Shown one piece after another: positions 8,460 to 17,399 of a DNA stretch of 48,457 nt. The notes under the pieces are model-generated. The model worked only from the letters and a program-made list of their open reading frames with translations, made no database searches and was not told the DNA's origin. The DNA is from Paracoccus sp. (in: a-proteobacteria). GTDB lineage: Bacteria > Pseudomonadota > Alphaproteobacteria > Rhodobacterales > Rhodobacteraceae. Position 1 is the first letter of the stretch. Each line of letters starts with the position of its first letter. The position numbers and the translations under genes were made by a program. The DNA lies in assembly GCF_030538655.1 (NCBI RefSeq), contig NZ_JAUNTO010000009.1, forward strand, positions 76,487 to 124,943, written 5' to 3'.

Positions 8460-8475
8460 CCATGTGCCAACAGAA

Positions 8476-8502
8476 ACGCCCCGCGACAGCGGGGCGTTTT
8501 TC
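8476..8502 (+). terminator. Rho-independent terminator of the three-gene unit
   Basis: ACGCCCCGC at 8476-8484 pairs with GCGGGGCGT at 8489-8497 around a GACA loop. A T-rich tail (TTTTTCTTTT) follows. It lies 16 bases after the stop of the glycosidase-like gene. Confidence 0.9.
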
Positions 8503-8777
8503 TTTTGGGAGGGCTGCGGGGGCGGGCCGGATGGTCGATGTTGGCGGCGCAACTGTTTGTGACGTGCAGGAGGCCCCGCGAATATTTCTGTGTGCAGTGT
8601 ATTCTGGGATGACACTTGTTGCGATGCTGCCGGTATGAGGGCAGCCAGCCAGTCGCCCCAGCCTTATATCCGAACCTGCGCCACCTGCGCGCGAACCTGT
8701 CGGATCAGGCTACCGCCAGCGGGCGCGGCGACCTCCGCTGCCATCGGCTGTATCTGACCCGACCGTGCCTCTGCCGC
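8503..8777. other. Intergenic stretch between convergent genes, nothing recognised
   Basis: This GC-rich stretch separates the terminator from the end of the minus-strand RTX protease. No RNA gene, clear hairpin with T-run or conserved protein segment was recognised on either strand. Confidence 0.5.
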
Positions 8778-10604
8778 CTAAAGGATCAGCGCGTCGTCGG
8801 GCAGGGTGGTCAGGTTGCGCAGCAGGATGGCGAAATCGGCGCGGCTGTCACCGTTGAAATCCGCTGTCAGACGCAGATCTGCGTCTTCTCTTACAACGCG
8901 CAACTGGCGCAGCCCGCCGGAAAACGGATCTTCCCCGATCAGGGTCAGCCGCAGGGCTGACAGATCCAGCCTGTCCTGCGCGGGGTTGAAATCGGTGATG
9001 ACATCGGGCGCATCACTGCTGGCATCGGTGCGGGCGCGGAACAAGAATATATCCGCCCCTGCGCCGCCCGTCAGCGTATCGGCCCCGGCACCGCCGTTCA
9101 GCGTATCGTTGCCCGCGCCGCCGTTCAGCACATCATTGCCGTTGCCGCCGCTCAGGCTGTCATGCCCGCTGCTGCCCATCAGCGTGTCGTTGCCATCTCC
9201 GCCGGTCAGCGTGTCATTACCCAACCCGCCGAAAAGCTGGTCGTCGCCGGCATGGCCGTGCAGCCAGTCGTTGCCGTCATCGCCATAAAGGCTGTCGTTG
9301 CCGTTGCCGCCGCTTAGCCGGTCGTCGCCCGCTCCGCCGCGCAGGGTGTCATGGCCGGGACCGCCGTTCAGCGTATCGTTGCCCACCCCGCCCAGCAGCG
9401 TGTCATTGCCCGCCCCCCCGTTCAGCAGGTCGTCGCCGCCGCCCCCGTCCAGCCAGTCGTCGTTATTGCCGCCCCACAGCACGTCATTGCCATTGCCGCC
9501 ATAAAGATGGTCAGCATGATCCCCCCCGTGCAGCGTGTCGTTGCCGTTGCCGCCGAACAATGTGTCGCGCCCACCCTCGCCATACAGCAGATCGTTGCCC
9601 GCGCCGCCCTCGATCCGGTCCCAGCCCGCGCCGCCGCGGATGGTATCATTGCCAGCCAGCCCAAGGATGGTGTCATTGCCCGCCCCGCCCCGGATCAGGT
9701 TGGCCGCACCGTTGGCGGTGATGTGGTCATTGCCGCTGCCCGCGACATAATTCTCGATCACGGTGTCATAGGCGATGCCCATGATGCCCTTGTGGCCCAG
9801 GATGTCGGAAAACTGGTTCTGTCCCAGACGCACCACCTGATCCCTGGTATCGCCTGACAGGTTGATCGTATCCCGCCCGCCCTGATCGTAGATGGTGAAC
9901 ATGATCGGCGTGCCGTAATCGCCCGCCCTGATCCAGTTGCCCACAGCCTTGTGAATGCCGGTCGCGTTGCTGCCCCAGCCATAGGTGGTGTTGCCCGTCG
10001 CCACGCCGGTCGGTTTGCCGTAAATCTGATGGATCGCGATGATGTCGGCGGGCATCGGCGTGACCGCATAGGCGTAGGATGCGTTGACGGTGGGGTTATC
10101 ATCGGGCGCGAAATAGGACATGACCGACAATTGCCAACTGTCGTTTGCAAACCAGTTGTCGCGGCCATAGCGGGCAGTGCCATTATACAGCCCGGCGTGC
10201 CCCAGCCCAAGGGCGTGGCCGATCTCATGAACCCAGGTCTGCATGTAATAGCTGTTCAGGCGGGTGCCGTAATCCAGCGACCACCAGTAATCGACATTGA
10301 TCGTGGCCTGGGTCAGCCGCCCCGTCGCCGTCATCGTGGATTCGGTATAGGCCCCGCCACTCCAACTGGTCAGCTGTATATCTGTGCGGCCAAAATCCTC
10401 GAACTGAAATTTGATCCCGGAAACATCGGTCCAGGCTTGCAGCGCCAGTTTGATGGTGGACAGTTGGTCGCTGAAACTGATCCAATTGTCCACCTTCAGC
10501 GTCTTTGATGCGTCCAGATACCATTTGCGCGAAATCTGGCCGGTTTCCGCCCAATAGGTCGAGGTCAGATAGGTCGCAAGCTGTTGTGCGGTCAGTGTTT
10601 TCAT
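8778..10604 (-). CDS. Serralysin-type RTX metalloprotease (M10 family)
   Basis: The 608-aa product is a secreted zinc endopeptidase by family. The metzincin zinc motif HEIGHALGLGH spans residues 126-136 (His126, Glu127, His130, His136), followed by a Met-turn in SVMSYF. Residues about 300-520 are some two dozen calcium-binding RTX nonapeptides (GGxGxDxLx). The C-terminus resembles the serralysin beta-roll cap, with DVITDFNPAQDRLDLS and a hydrophobic end. There is no N-terminal signal peptide, as expected for type I secretion, but no ABC/MFP/TolC exporter genes are visible here. The ATG at 10604 is preferred to an in-frame TTG at 10613. Neither has a strong ribosome-binding site. It could be self-processing, with residues 1-25 acting as a short propeptide. 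Confidence 0.9.
   Translation of the reverse strand: MKTLTAQQLATYLTSTYWAETGQISRKWYLDASKTLKVDNWISFSDQLSTIKLALQAWTDVSGIKFQFEDFGRTDIQLTSWSGGAYTESTMTATGRLTQATINVDYWWSLDYGTRLNSYYMQTWVHEIGHALGLGHAGLYNGTARYGRDNWFANDSWQLSVMSYFAPDDNPTVNASYAYAVTPMPADIIAIHQIYGKPTGVATGNTTYGWGSNATGIHKAVGNWIRAGDYGTPIMFTIYDQGGRDTINLSGDTRDQVVRLGQNQFSDILGHKGIMGIAYDTVIENYVAGSGNDHITANGAANLIRGGAGNDTILGLAGNDTIRGGAGWDRIEGGAGNDLLYGEGGRDTLFGGNGNDTLHGGDHADHLYGGNGNDVLWGGNNDDWLDGGGGDDLLNGGAGNDTLLGGVGNDTLNGGPGHDTLRGGAGDDRLSGGNGNDSLYGDDGNDWLHGHAGDDQLFGGLGNDTLTGGDGNDTLMGSSGHDSLSGGNGNDVLNGGAGNDTLNGGAGADTLTGGAGADIFLFRARTDASSDAPDVITDFNPAQDRLDLSALRLTLIGEDPFSGGLRQLRVVREDADLRLTADFNGDSRADFAILLRNLTTLPDDALIL
9050..9700 (-). repeat. RTX nonapeptide-coding repeats
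   Basis: About 24 consecutive 27-bp units encode GGxGNDTLx-type calcium-binding nonapeptides of the metalloprotease. On the plus strand they read as repeated GCCGTTGCC- and CAGCGTGTC-like words. The units vary and have no spacer pattern, so this is protein-coding repetition, not a CRISPR array. Confidence 0.9.
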
Positions 10605-10732
10605 ATCGTGCAAAACTCGGTCTTTGGGCGGCAGATCAGAGACTTGGCCTTAACATGTGGCCCCTCGCGGGGCAACATTGCATAACCGGCGAATTTGACA
10701 CGACATTGAGCCGTGCCTTGCGATCCAGAGGG

Positions 10733-10761
10733 GTGACTTGAGCGTGAACCGGCACTATAAG
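10733..10761 (+). promoter_or_regulatory. Candidate promoter of the rfbCBDA operon
   Basis: GTGACT at 10733-10738 and TATAAG at 10756-10761 are separated by 17 bases and lie about 30 bases before the rfbC start. The -10 matches five of six consensus bases and the -35 four of six. Called by pattern only. The divergent protease promoter must also lie in this 187-base gap, where TTGACA occurs at 10695-10700. Confidence 0.4.
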
Positions 10762-10791
10762 CGCGGGCAATTGTGACGAGTAAAGGCGATC

Positions 10792-11346
10792 ATGCGTATA
10801 GAACCCACCGCCATCCCCGATGTTCTGGTCATCACCCCGGCACGCCACGGCGACGCACGCGGCTTTTTTTCCGAAAGCTGGAACCGCCGCGCGCTGGAAC
10901 AGGCCGGCGTGAGCCTGCCGGAATTCGTGCAGGACAACCATTCGATGTCATCGGCCATCGGCACGCTGCGCGGGCTGCATTATCAGGCCCCGCCCCATGC
11001 GCAGGGCAAGCTGGTGCGCTGTGGTCGTGGGCGGCTGTTCGATGTCGCGGTCGATGCACGCATCGGCAGCCCGACCTATGGGCAATGGGTGGGCGAGGAG
11101 TTGTCGTTCGATAACGGGCGGCAGTTGTGGATTCCCGCCGGGTTTCTGCACGGCTTCGTGACCCGCGAACCCGATACCGAAATCGTCTATAAATGCACCG
11201 ATCATTACAACCGCGATGCGGATGGCGCGGTGCGGTGGGATTCGCTGGGCATCGACTGGGGCGTCGATGCGCCGGTGCTGTCGGAAAAGGATGCGCTTGC
11301 GCCTGCCTTTGCTGACTGGACTTCTCCGTTCGGGGGGCAGGCATGA
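10792..11346 (+). CDS. rfbC: dTDP-4-dehydrorhamnose 3,5-epimerase
   Basis: RfbC (RmlC) is the third enzyme of dTDP-L-rhamnose synthesis and epimerises C3 and C5 of dTDP-4-keto-6-deoxyglucose in the cytoplasm. The 184-aa length fits the family. RGFFSESWN near residue 23, the catalytic-His segment GTLRGLHYQ (His63) and [11 protein letters not shown] are standard RmlC signatures. It is the first gene of the rfbC-rfbB-rfbD-rfbA operon. Its stop overlaps the start of rfbB by 4 bases (11343-11346), showing translational coupling. Confidence 0.96.
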   Translation: MRIEPTAIPDVLVITPARHGDARGFFSESWNRRALEQAGVSLPEFVQDNHSMSSAIGTLRGLHYQAPPHAQGKLVRCGRGRLFDVAVDARIGSPTYGQWVGEELSFDNGRQLWIPAGFLHGFVTREPDTEIVYKCTDHYNRDADGAVRWDSLGIDWGVDAPVLSEKDALAPAFADWTSPFGGQA

Positions 11347-12380
11347 AGATTCTGGTAACAGGTGGGGCAGGGTTCATCGGCTCGGCCGTGGTGCGGCTGG
11401 CGATTGCGCGCGGCCATCAGGTGGTGAATCTCGATGCGCTGACCTATGCGGCCAATCTGGAAAACGTCGCCAGCGTGGCGGATGACCCCGGCTATGCCTT
11501 TGAACAGGTCGACATCCGCGACCGTGCGGCACTGGACCGGGTGTTTCAGACCCACCGCCCCGATGCGGTGATGCACCTTGCCGCCGAAAGCCATGTGGAC
11601 CGTTCCATCGACGGGCCGGGTGCCTTTATCGAAACCAACGTGACCGGCACCTATAACCTGCTGGAAGCGGCGCGGGATTACTGGACGCGCGAGGGGCGGC
11701 CCGAGGGCTTTCGCTTTCACCATATTTCCACCGACGAGGTGTTCGGATCTCTTGGGCCGACCGGGCAGTTCATGGAAACGACGCCCTATGACCCGCGCTC
11801 GCCCTATTCCGCGTCCAAGGCGGCCAGCGATCATCTGGTGCGCGCGTGGCATGAGACCTATGGCCTGCCGGTGGTGCTGACCAATTGTTCCAACAATTAT
11901 GGGCCGTTCCATTTCCCCGAAAAGCTGGTGCCGGTGGTGATCCTGAACGCGCTGCATGGCCGCCCGATCCCGGTTTACGGCGATGGCGGCAATGTGCGCG
12001 ACTGGCTGTATGTCGAGGATCACGCCGACGCGCTGCTGCTGGTGCTGGAAAAGGGCGAGTTGGGCCGCAGCTATAACATCGGCGGCGAGAATGAGGCGAA
12101 GAACATCGACCTCGTGCGCACCATCTGCGCCCATATGGACGAACTGCACCCCGAAGGCGCCCCCCACGCCGACCTGATCCAGTTTGTCGCCGACCGCCCC
12201 GGTCACGACCGCCGCTATGCCATCGACCCGACCCGGATTCGCGAGGAACTGGGCTGGCGGCCCTCGGTCACGGTGGAACAGGGGCTGCGCAAGACGGTGG
12301 AATGGTATCTGGCCAACCGCGGCTGGTGGGAACCGCTGCTGTCGCGCGAGGGTGTGGGCCAGCGGCTGGGCAAGGCATGA
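11343..12380 (+). CDS. rfbB: dTDP-glucose 4,6-dehydratase
   Basis: RfbB (RmlB) converts dTDP-glucose to dTDP-4-keto-6-deoxyglucose using tightly bound NAD. The 345-aa protein begins with the Rossmann motif GGAGFIGS (about residues 7-14). It contains the STDEVFG segment and the catalytic YSASKA (YxxxK) of extended short-chain dehydrogenases, then [14 protein letters not shown] and the C-terminal [11 protein letters not shown] typical of RmlB. It overlaps rfbC at its start and rfbD at its stop, so the operon is tightly packed. Confidence 0.97.
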   Translation: MKILVTGGAGFIGSAVVRLAIARGHQVVNLDALTYAANLENVASVADDPGYAFEQVDIRDRAALDRVFQTHRPDAVMHLAAESHVDRSIDGPGAFIETNVTGTYNLLEAARDYWTREGRPEGFRFHHISTDEVFGSLGPTGQFMETTPYDPRSPYSASKAASDHLVRAWHETYGLPVVLTNCSNNYGPFHFPEKLVPVVILNALHGRPIPVYGDGGNVRDWLYVEDHADALLLVLEKGELGRSYNIGGENEAKNIDLVRTICAHMDELHPEGAPHADLIQFVADRPGHDRRYAIDPTRIREELGWRPSVTVEQGLRKTVEWYLANRGWWEPLLSREGVGQRLGKA

Positions 12381-13219
12381 TGCTGGTTTTCGGCAAAACC
12401 GGGCAGGTGGCGCGCGAACTGGCGCGGCTTGCGCCTGATGCACGGTTTCTGGGGCGTGAAGATGCCGATCTGACCCGCCCGGACGCCTGCCGCGATGCGA
12501 TCATGGATCTGTCGCCCGCAGTGGTGGTCAACGCGGCCGCCTATACCGCCGTGGATCGCGCGGAAAGCGATGCCGATACCGCGATGCTGGTCAACGGCGA
12601 GGCGCCGGGCGCAATGGCCCGTGCCTGCGCCGCGCTGGGGGTGCCGTTTCTGCATGTGTCCACCGATTACGTCTTTGACGGCTCGGGCGACTGGCCTTGG
12701 CAGCCCGGCGATGCGACCGGGCCGCTGGGTGTTTACGGCGCGACGAAGCTGGCGGGTGAAGATGCTGTGCGCGCCAGCCGCGCCCGCGCCGCGATCCTGC
12801 GCACAAGCTGGGTGTTTTCCGCCCATGGCGCGAACTTCGTCAAAACCATGCTGCGGCTGGGGGCGGAACGCGACCGGCTGACCATCGTGGCCGACCAGAT
12901 CGGCGGGCCGACCCCGGCGGCGGCAATTGCCGATGCGTTGGTGTCGATGGCCGGGCAGATGCAGGCGGGCAAGGACGGCGGCGTTTACCACTTCTCGGGT
13001 GCGCCGGATGTGTCATGGGCCGATTTCGCGCGCGAGATTTTCGCGCAGGCCGGGCTTTCCCCGGTGGTCGAGGATATTCCGACCAGCGCCTATCCCACGC
13101 CCGCACGCCGTCCGGGCAATTCGCGGATGAATTGCGACAGTCTGCTGGCCGATTTTGGTGTTGCGCGCCCCGACTGGCGCGCTGGTCTGGCCAAGGTTCT
13201 GGCCGAGTTGAAAGGTTAA
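12377..13219 (+). CDS. rfbD: dTDP-4-dehydrorhamnose reductase
   Basis: RfbD (RmlD) performs the last, NAD(P)H-dependent reduction to dTDP-L-rhamnose. The start is placed at 12377, where ATGATG overlaps the rfbB stop; the longer in-frame extension to 12302 would lie inside rfbB. The 280-aa product has an N-terminal FGKTGQVA Rossmann turn, [20 protein letters not shown] and the catalytic YGATKLAGE. The C-terminal RPGNSRMNC segment is typical of the family. rfbA follows 3 bases later. Confidence 0.95.
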   Translation: MMLVFGKTGQVARELARLAPDARFLGREDADLTRPDACRDAIMDLSPAVVVNAAAYTAVDRAESDADTAMLVNGEAPGAMARACAALGVPFLHVSTDYVFDGSGDWPWQPGDATGPLGVYGATKLAGEDAVRASRARAAILRTSWVFSAHGANFVKTMLRLGAERDRLTIVADQIGGPTPAAAIADALVSMAGQMQAGKDGGVYHFSGAPDVSWADFAREIFAQAGLSPVVEDIPTSAYPTPARRPGNSRMNCDSLLADFGVARPDWRAGLAKVLAELKG

Positions 13220-13222
13220 CAC

Positions 13223-14092
13223 ATGCAGCGCAAGGGCATTATTCTGGCAGGCGGTTCGGGCACGCGGCTGTATCCGATCACCATGGGCGTGTCGAAACAA
13301 CTGCTGCCGATCTATGACAAGCCGATGATCTACTATCCGATCTCGGTGCTGATGCTGGCCGGCATCCGCGAGATCGCGATCATCACCACGCCCGAGGATC
13401 AGGCCCAGTTCCAGCGCCTGTTGGGCGATGGCAGCCAGTGGGGGCTGCGGTTCGAATGGATTGTGCAGCCCAGCCCCGATGGGCTGGCGCAGGCCTATCT
13501 GCTGGCGCGCGATTTTCTGGACGGTGCGCCTTCGGCCATGGTTCTGGGCGACAACATCTTTTTCGGCGTCGGTCTGGGCAAGATGCTGAGCGAGGCCAGC
13601 GCGCAGACCTTGGGCGGCAAGGTCTTCGGCTATCACGTCGTTGACCCGGAACGTTACGGCGTCGTCGATTTCGACGCCGATGGCACGGTGCGCTCGATCA
13701 TCGAAAAGCCGCCGGTGCCGCCGTCGAACTATGCCGTGACCGGCCTGTATTTCCTCGACGGCACCGCGCCGGAACGCGCCGCACAGGTGCAACCGTCCGA
13801 AAGGGGCGAGCTGGAAATCACCACCTTGCTGGAAAGCTATCTGGCGGATGGCTCGCTGACGGTTGAACTGATGGGGCGTGGTTATGCCTGGCTGGACACC
13901 GGCACCCACGCCAGCCTGCTGGATGCGGGGAATTTCGTGCGCACGCTGGAAAACCGGCAGGGCCTGCAAACCGGCAGCCCGGACGAGATCGCTTATCAAC
14001 AGGGCTGGATCAGCGCCGATCAGTTGCGCGACCGGGCGGCGAAATTCGCCAAGAACGATTATGGCCGTTATCTGAGCGGGCTGCTGGGCTAG
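13223..14092 (+). CDS. rfbA: Glucose-1-phosphate thymidylyltransferase
   Basis: RfbA (RmlA) makes dTDP-glucose from dTTP and glucose-1-phosphate, the entry step of the pathway. The 289-aa length matches the family. The N-terminal nucleotide-binding signature GGSGTRLYPIT lies at about residues 9-19, followed by KQLLPIYDKPMIYYP, an ALVLGDN-type motif (MVLGDNIFFG) and AWLDTGTHASLLDA. It is the last gene of the rhamnose operon and a stem-loop terminator follows. All four pathway enzymes are therefore present and apparently intact. Confidence 0.97.
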   Translation: MQRKGIILAGGSGTRLYPITMGVSKQLLPIYDKPMIYYPISVLMLAGIREIAIITTPEDQAQFQRLLGDGSQWGLRFEWIVQPSPDGLAQAYLLARDFLDGAPSAMVLGDNIFFGVGLGKMLSEASAQTLGGKVFGYHVVDPERYGVVDFDADGTVRSIIEKPPVPPSNYAVTGLYFLDGTAPERAAQVQPSERGELEITTLLESYLADGSLTVELMGRGYAWLDTGTHASLLDAGNFVRTLENRQGLQTGSPDEIAYQQGWISADQLRDRAAKFAKNDYGRYLSGLLG

Positions 14093-14120
14093 GCTCTGAT
14101 CCGTTGATTTCCCATTGCAG

Positions 14121-14160
14121 CCGGATATGTTGGGCGGTGCGCCCGCAATATCCGGTCTTT
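14121..14160 (+). terminator. Terminator of the rfb operon
   Basis: CCGGATAT at 14121-14128 pairs with ATATCCGG at 14148-14155. The inner part (GGGCG against CGCCC) extends the stem. TCTTT follows. It starts 29 bases after the rfbA stop. The short T-tract makes it a moderate intrinsic terminator. Confidence 0.7.
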
Positions 14161-14304
14161 GGGAACGCATGAAGGGTCAAATGGACCAGCATGGGCCGCT
14201 TGGCCGTGGGGGCACTACGTCCCGCACGGTCCATTTTGGGTGCTCGGACGCCCCACAAGCGAGAAATGAATGGGGTCATCTCCATCAGGCACGCAGGTCG
14301 GCGG

Positions 14305-14903
14305 TCAGGGGTGGACCAGCCTGCCCGCCTGATCTGTTGTTGGCAGGGCATCGGTCAGCCGCAGATACCACAGCATCGCGATCAGCCGCTGTGCCGCCTG
14401 TCGTCGAGACAGCGCCGGGTTCGGTTCGCCCCTTTGTTGCCATGCTTGAAGATATGGCCTTGGTGCTACCGGCTTTCCTGCCGCTGCTGTTTGCATACCT
14501 GCCGGACGGTGGCGTCGGGCAGTGGGGCGGTAATCCATCGCAGCAACGGGACCAGCGGTTCCTGCCTGTCGTTACCGTTCAAGTGCCGTATCATGTCGGT
14601 CACATGCCGAGTCATATCGCCACTGCCGGGTTCGGGCAGTGCTGATTTGGCCCGCGCGGACAGCGCCAACATCAGCCGTTCCCGGCTGGGCCATCCACAG
14701 TAAAGCGCGACCTTGCCTGCACGGGCGCGGCGCGCGAGGGGTTCCGCCGCCAAGCTGGCATCGCTCTGCCCGGCGATGATCTGTATTGCTGCATCCAGAA
14801 TCGCTGTATCTGGTGCCAGATTGCGGCGGGCACGGATCAAGGCGGGCGCTGCGCCGACTGGCCGAATGTGCGCCTGCCTATCGGAACGGTCCCTTCTGTT
14901 CAT
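14305..14903 (-). pseudogene. TetR-family regulator, frameshifted
   Basis: Two overlapping minus-strand frames together look like one TetR repressor. The upstream frame (start ATG 14903, stop at 14466) has a TetR-like DNA-binding stretch: ILDAAIQIIAGQSD, then LARRARAGKVALYCGWPSRE, where functional relatives read GVGKxTIYRxWPSKE. The frame open from 14538 down to 14305 carries a plausible C-terminal ligand domain, WQQRGEPNPALS and MLWYLRL with LPTTDQAGRLV. The shift lies near 14465-14480. The conserved Gly-Val of the turn is also altered (ARAGK). It is probably a decayed gene unless the shift is a sequencing error. It sits between the rfb operon and the glycosyltransferase. The flanking stretches 14161-14304 and 14904-15095 hold nothing I recognise. 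Confidence 0.6.
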
Positions 14904-15095
14904 CAAGATCCCGCGTTTTGACAGGTGTTTGCCACGCGCCCGGCGATCACGCCGCGCTGCCCTGCTTATGTTCACCGTCGCCTGTTCTCAGGTGACGCTA
15001 GGGCTGATTGGTTCTGACCCCGCTGACGCCGGACTGGCCGCTGCCTGCGCGGGGGAGGGGGGGCGGATGGTGGTCTGCACGATGGTCCGGGGGCA

Positions 15096-16073
15096 TTATC
15101 CCGCTGATCCATCGCTGCCTGCGGCACCCGACGTGATGGGCGCGGTCCGGTGCCGCAGTCGCCCCATCGCCGCAGCCGCATACAAGGCCGCCGTTCCTGC
15201 GGTTTCGTGGCGGTAAAGCCGCAGCCGCGCCATGCACGCCGCCGCCAGCGGGCCGGGCGCGTGCAGCGCCGCGCCGAAATCGTGCAGCACCGCGCGGCTT
15301 TCCGACGTCAACAGATCGCCCGCGCCCGTCAGCGCCATATGGTTCGCCGCCAGCCAGCCGCCGAAGCTGCCGTCGAACAGCATCGCCAGCCGCTTGCGCC
15401 GGGCGGCGGCGGTATCGTTGCGGCCCATCTCGTTTGCGCCGTGCTGGCGGTATTTCAGAACCGGCGTATCGTCTTTCAGGATCGCACCGCCCGCGCCTGC
15501 GATCAACTGATAGGCCCACCAGTCATGCGCCACCACATCCGCTGCCCGCGCTGCCGCCGCCCCCGCTTGCAGGATCGTGGCGGCGGCGGGGTTAAAGACG
15601 CTGGTATTCCCCGCCGTGCAGGCCTGCACCAAGGCGTTGCGCAGCCCGAACGGCCGGGCAAAGCGCGGCGATTCGGTCAGCACGCGCAGATCCGCGTCGC
15701 AGATCAGCGTGCGCGCCGAATAATGCGCCGGGCCGGATGCGGGTGCGGTCATTGCCAGCGCGCGGTGCAGCTTGTCGGGATGCCAGTCGTCATCCTGATC
15801 GGAAAAGGCCAGCCATGCACCCGGCGGGGCCTGGGCAATCAGGTGCAGGAAATTCGCCGTGGCCCCGGCGCGCGGGCCATCAATGATCTGCACCTGCCCC
15901 GGCGCGCGGCTGGCGGCGAAATTGGCGATCACCGCGCGCGTGTCATCGCTGGAGCTGTCATCCGAACAGATCAGCCGCCAGTTTTCATGTGTCTGCGCGG
16001 CGATGCTGGCCAGTTGCCGGGGCAGGAACGCTGCCCCGTTGTAAGTGGCCATGAGGATCACGATCTGCGGCAT
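15096..16073 (-). CDS. Family 2 glycosyltransferase, rhamnosyltransferase-like
   Basis: The 325-aa product starts at ATG 16073, preceded by GAAAGGGTG; an in-frame extension to 16112 is less likely. The N-terminal GT-A fold is clear: VILMATYNGAAFLPRQLASI, then CSDDSSSDDT and FSDQDDDWHPDKL (DxD-type motif). DWWAYQLIAGAGG and LKYRQHGAN in the middle are typical of rhamnan or O-antigen rhamnosyltransferases. The donor is probably a nucleotide sugar, and with rfbCBDA next door dTDP-rhamnose is a reasonable guess. It lies 57 bases downstream of fliL on the same strand and could be read from the flagellar operon. No transmembrane segment is evident. Confidence 0.85.
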   Translation of the reverse strand: MPQIVILMATYNGAAFLPRQLASIAAQTHENWRLICSDDSSSDDTRAVIANFAASRAPGQVQIIDGPRAGATANFLHLIAQAPPGAWLAFSDQDDDWHPDKLHRALAMTAPASGPAHYSARTLICDADLRVLTESPRFARPFGLRNALVQACTAGNTSVFNPAAATILQAGAAAARAADVVAHDWWAYQLIAGAGGAILKDDTPVLKYRQHGANEMGRNDTAAARRKRLAMLFDGSFGGWLAANHMALTGAGDLLTSESRAVLHDFGAALHAPGPLAAACMARLRLYRHETAGTAALYAAAAMGRLRHRTAPITSGAAGSDGSAG

Positions 16074-16130
16074 CAGGCACCCTTTCGGTTTGCGCGGATG
16101 TGCCATTGCCACGCTTGCGCCGCAACCGGG

Positions 16131-16640
16131 TTAACCTTCCTTGCGGGCAATATCCTCGATCAGCACGGCGCGAACATCCGGTCCGGACACCTGCCGCGCC
16201 GCCGTCAGCAAGGTGGCGCGCAGCGGTTCCAGCCGCGCGTCAGCGGTAAAGTTGCCGTCAAAGCCGCCGGTATTGGCGTGGATCATCAGTGACCGCAGCA
16301 GGGCGTCGCGCAGCCGCGCCTCCATCCCCGCGATTTTGGACTGGCTGGGGGCGCTGACCTCCAGCGAGACCGAGAGGATCATGATCGAGTCGGTTTTGCC
16401 GTTGCGCACGATAGGGACAAAGAACTGGTTGGCAAAGCCGAACCACGCCAGATCGGTGGTTGCGTCATCGGTCGGAGGGGGGGCAGTTGCGGGCACGGTG
16501 GCGGCGTGTTCTTCGCCCTCATCGTCCGCTGCGGCGGTGGCGGCATCGGCCTTGGCCCCGCCGCGCAGCATGTCGCCGCCAAAAGCGCCGCCGATGAAGG
16601 CTACCAGCGGCAGCACCAGCATCAGGATTTTCTTGACCAT
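16131..16640 (-). CDS. fliL: Flagellar basal body-associated protein FliL
   Basis: FliL is an inner-membrane protein at the flagellar base that supports stator function. The 169-aa product has one N-terminal membrane helix (about residues 5-22), then a low-complexity Ala/Asp/Glu/Pro linker. The periplasmic domain reads FFVPIVRNG, then LSVSLEV, LRDALLRSLMIHANTGGFDGNF and GPDVRAVLIEDI, which matches the FliL family seen in Rhodobacteraceae. It is the last flagellar gene of the minus-strand run, 9 bases after flgH. Confidence 0.85.
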   Translation of the reverse strand: MVKKILMLVLPLVAFIGGAFGGDMLRGGAKADAATAAADDEGEEHAATVPATAPPPTDDATTDLAWFGFANQFFVPIVRNGKTDSIMILSVSLEVSAPSQSKIAGMEARLRDALLRSLMIHANTGGFDGNFTADARLEPLRATLLTAARQVSGPDVRAVLIEDIARKEG

Positions 16641-16649
16641 GGTTGAACC

Positions 16650-17396
16650 TCAGTAGGGCAGAACAATGTCGGCCAGTTGCTGGCCATAGCGCGGCTGCTG
16701 CACGTCGCTGATCTGACCGCGCCCGCCATAGGAAATCCGCGCGCCTGCGATGCGGTCATAGGCGACCTCGTTGCGGCGGCTGATGTCTTCGGGGCGGACA
16801 AAGCCGCTGACGGTCAGTTCGCGCATCTCAAAGTTCACCCGCACCTCTTGCGTGCCCTGAATTTGCAGCACGCCGTTGGGCAGGCGGTCCAGCACGGTTG
16901 CCGCCACGCGCAGCGTTACCTTGTCGCGGCGCGAGATGTTGCCGGTGCCCTTGAAGGTGGATGACGAATCCATATCGACCAGATCGGCCATGGTCGCGCC
17001 TTCAGGCAGCTTGCTGTCCAGCCGCTGCGGGATACCCGCCAGCGAGGAAATGCCAGCCGTATCCGCGGCCTTGCGCGTCCGGCCGGTGGTGTTCGACATC
17101 TCGGCCCGGTCGTCGATCTGGATCACCACGGTCAGAATGTCGCCGCGTTGCGTGGCGCGGCGATCGCCCACCAGCGAATTCTGCGAGCTTTCCCACAGCG
17201 AGGCGGCTGCCTCGGGGCGGCCGGTGCCGGGGGTGATCTCCAGCGGTGGATTGGTCATGGCGGCGAATTCGACCGAAGCCTGCGGTTCGGTCATTGTCGG
17301 CGGTTTGCCCAGATGATCGGTGCGCCCGCAGGCGGTGATGGCCAAGGTCAGGCAGATCAGTTTGATGGCAGTTTTCACGAGGATTCTTCCGTTCAT
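16650..17396 (-). CDS. flgH: Flagellar L-ring protein FlgH
   Basis: FlgH forms the outer-membrane L ring around the flagellar rod. The 248-aa product begins with a lipoprotein signal whose lipobox LAITAC gives Cys23. Conserved FlgH features are SLWESSQNSLVGDRRATQRGD, ILTVVIQI and the C-terminal QEVRVNFEMRELTVSGFVRPEDI. Length is normal. It follows flgA by 3 bases and precedes fliL by 9 bases in the same operon. Confidence 0.95.
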   Translation of the reverse strand: MNGRILVKTAIKLICLTLAITACGRTDHLGKPPTMTEPQASVEFAAMTNPPLEITPGTGRPEAAASLWESSQNSLVGDRRATQRGDILTVVIQIDDRAEMSNTTGRTRKAADTAGISSLAGIPQRLDSKLPEGATMADLVDMDSSSTFKGTGNISRRDKVTLRVAATVLDRLPNGVLQIQGTQEVRVNFEMRELTVSGFVRPEDISRRNEVAYDRIAGARISYGGRGQISDVQQPRYGQQLADIVLPY

Positions 17397-17399
17397 GGA

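Noticed and set aside
9050-9700. Short DNA repeats that could suggest a CRISPR array
   Set aside because: They are in-frame RTX nonapeptide codons of the metalloprotease, with no spacers and no cas genes.
15150-16292. 380-aa open frame on the plus strand
   Set aside because: Antisense to the glycosyltransferase and fliL; the product is Arg/Gln-rich with no domain.
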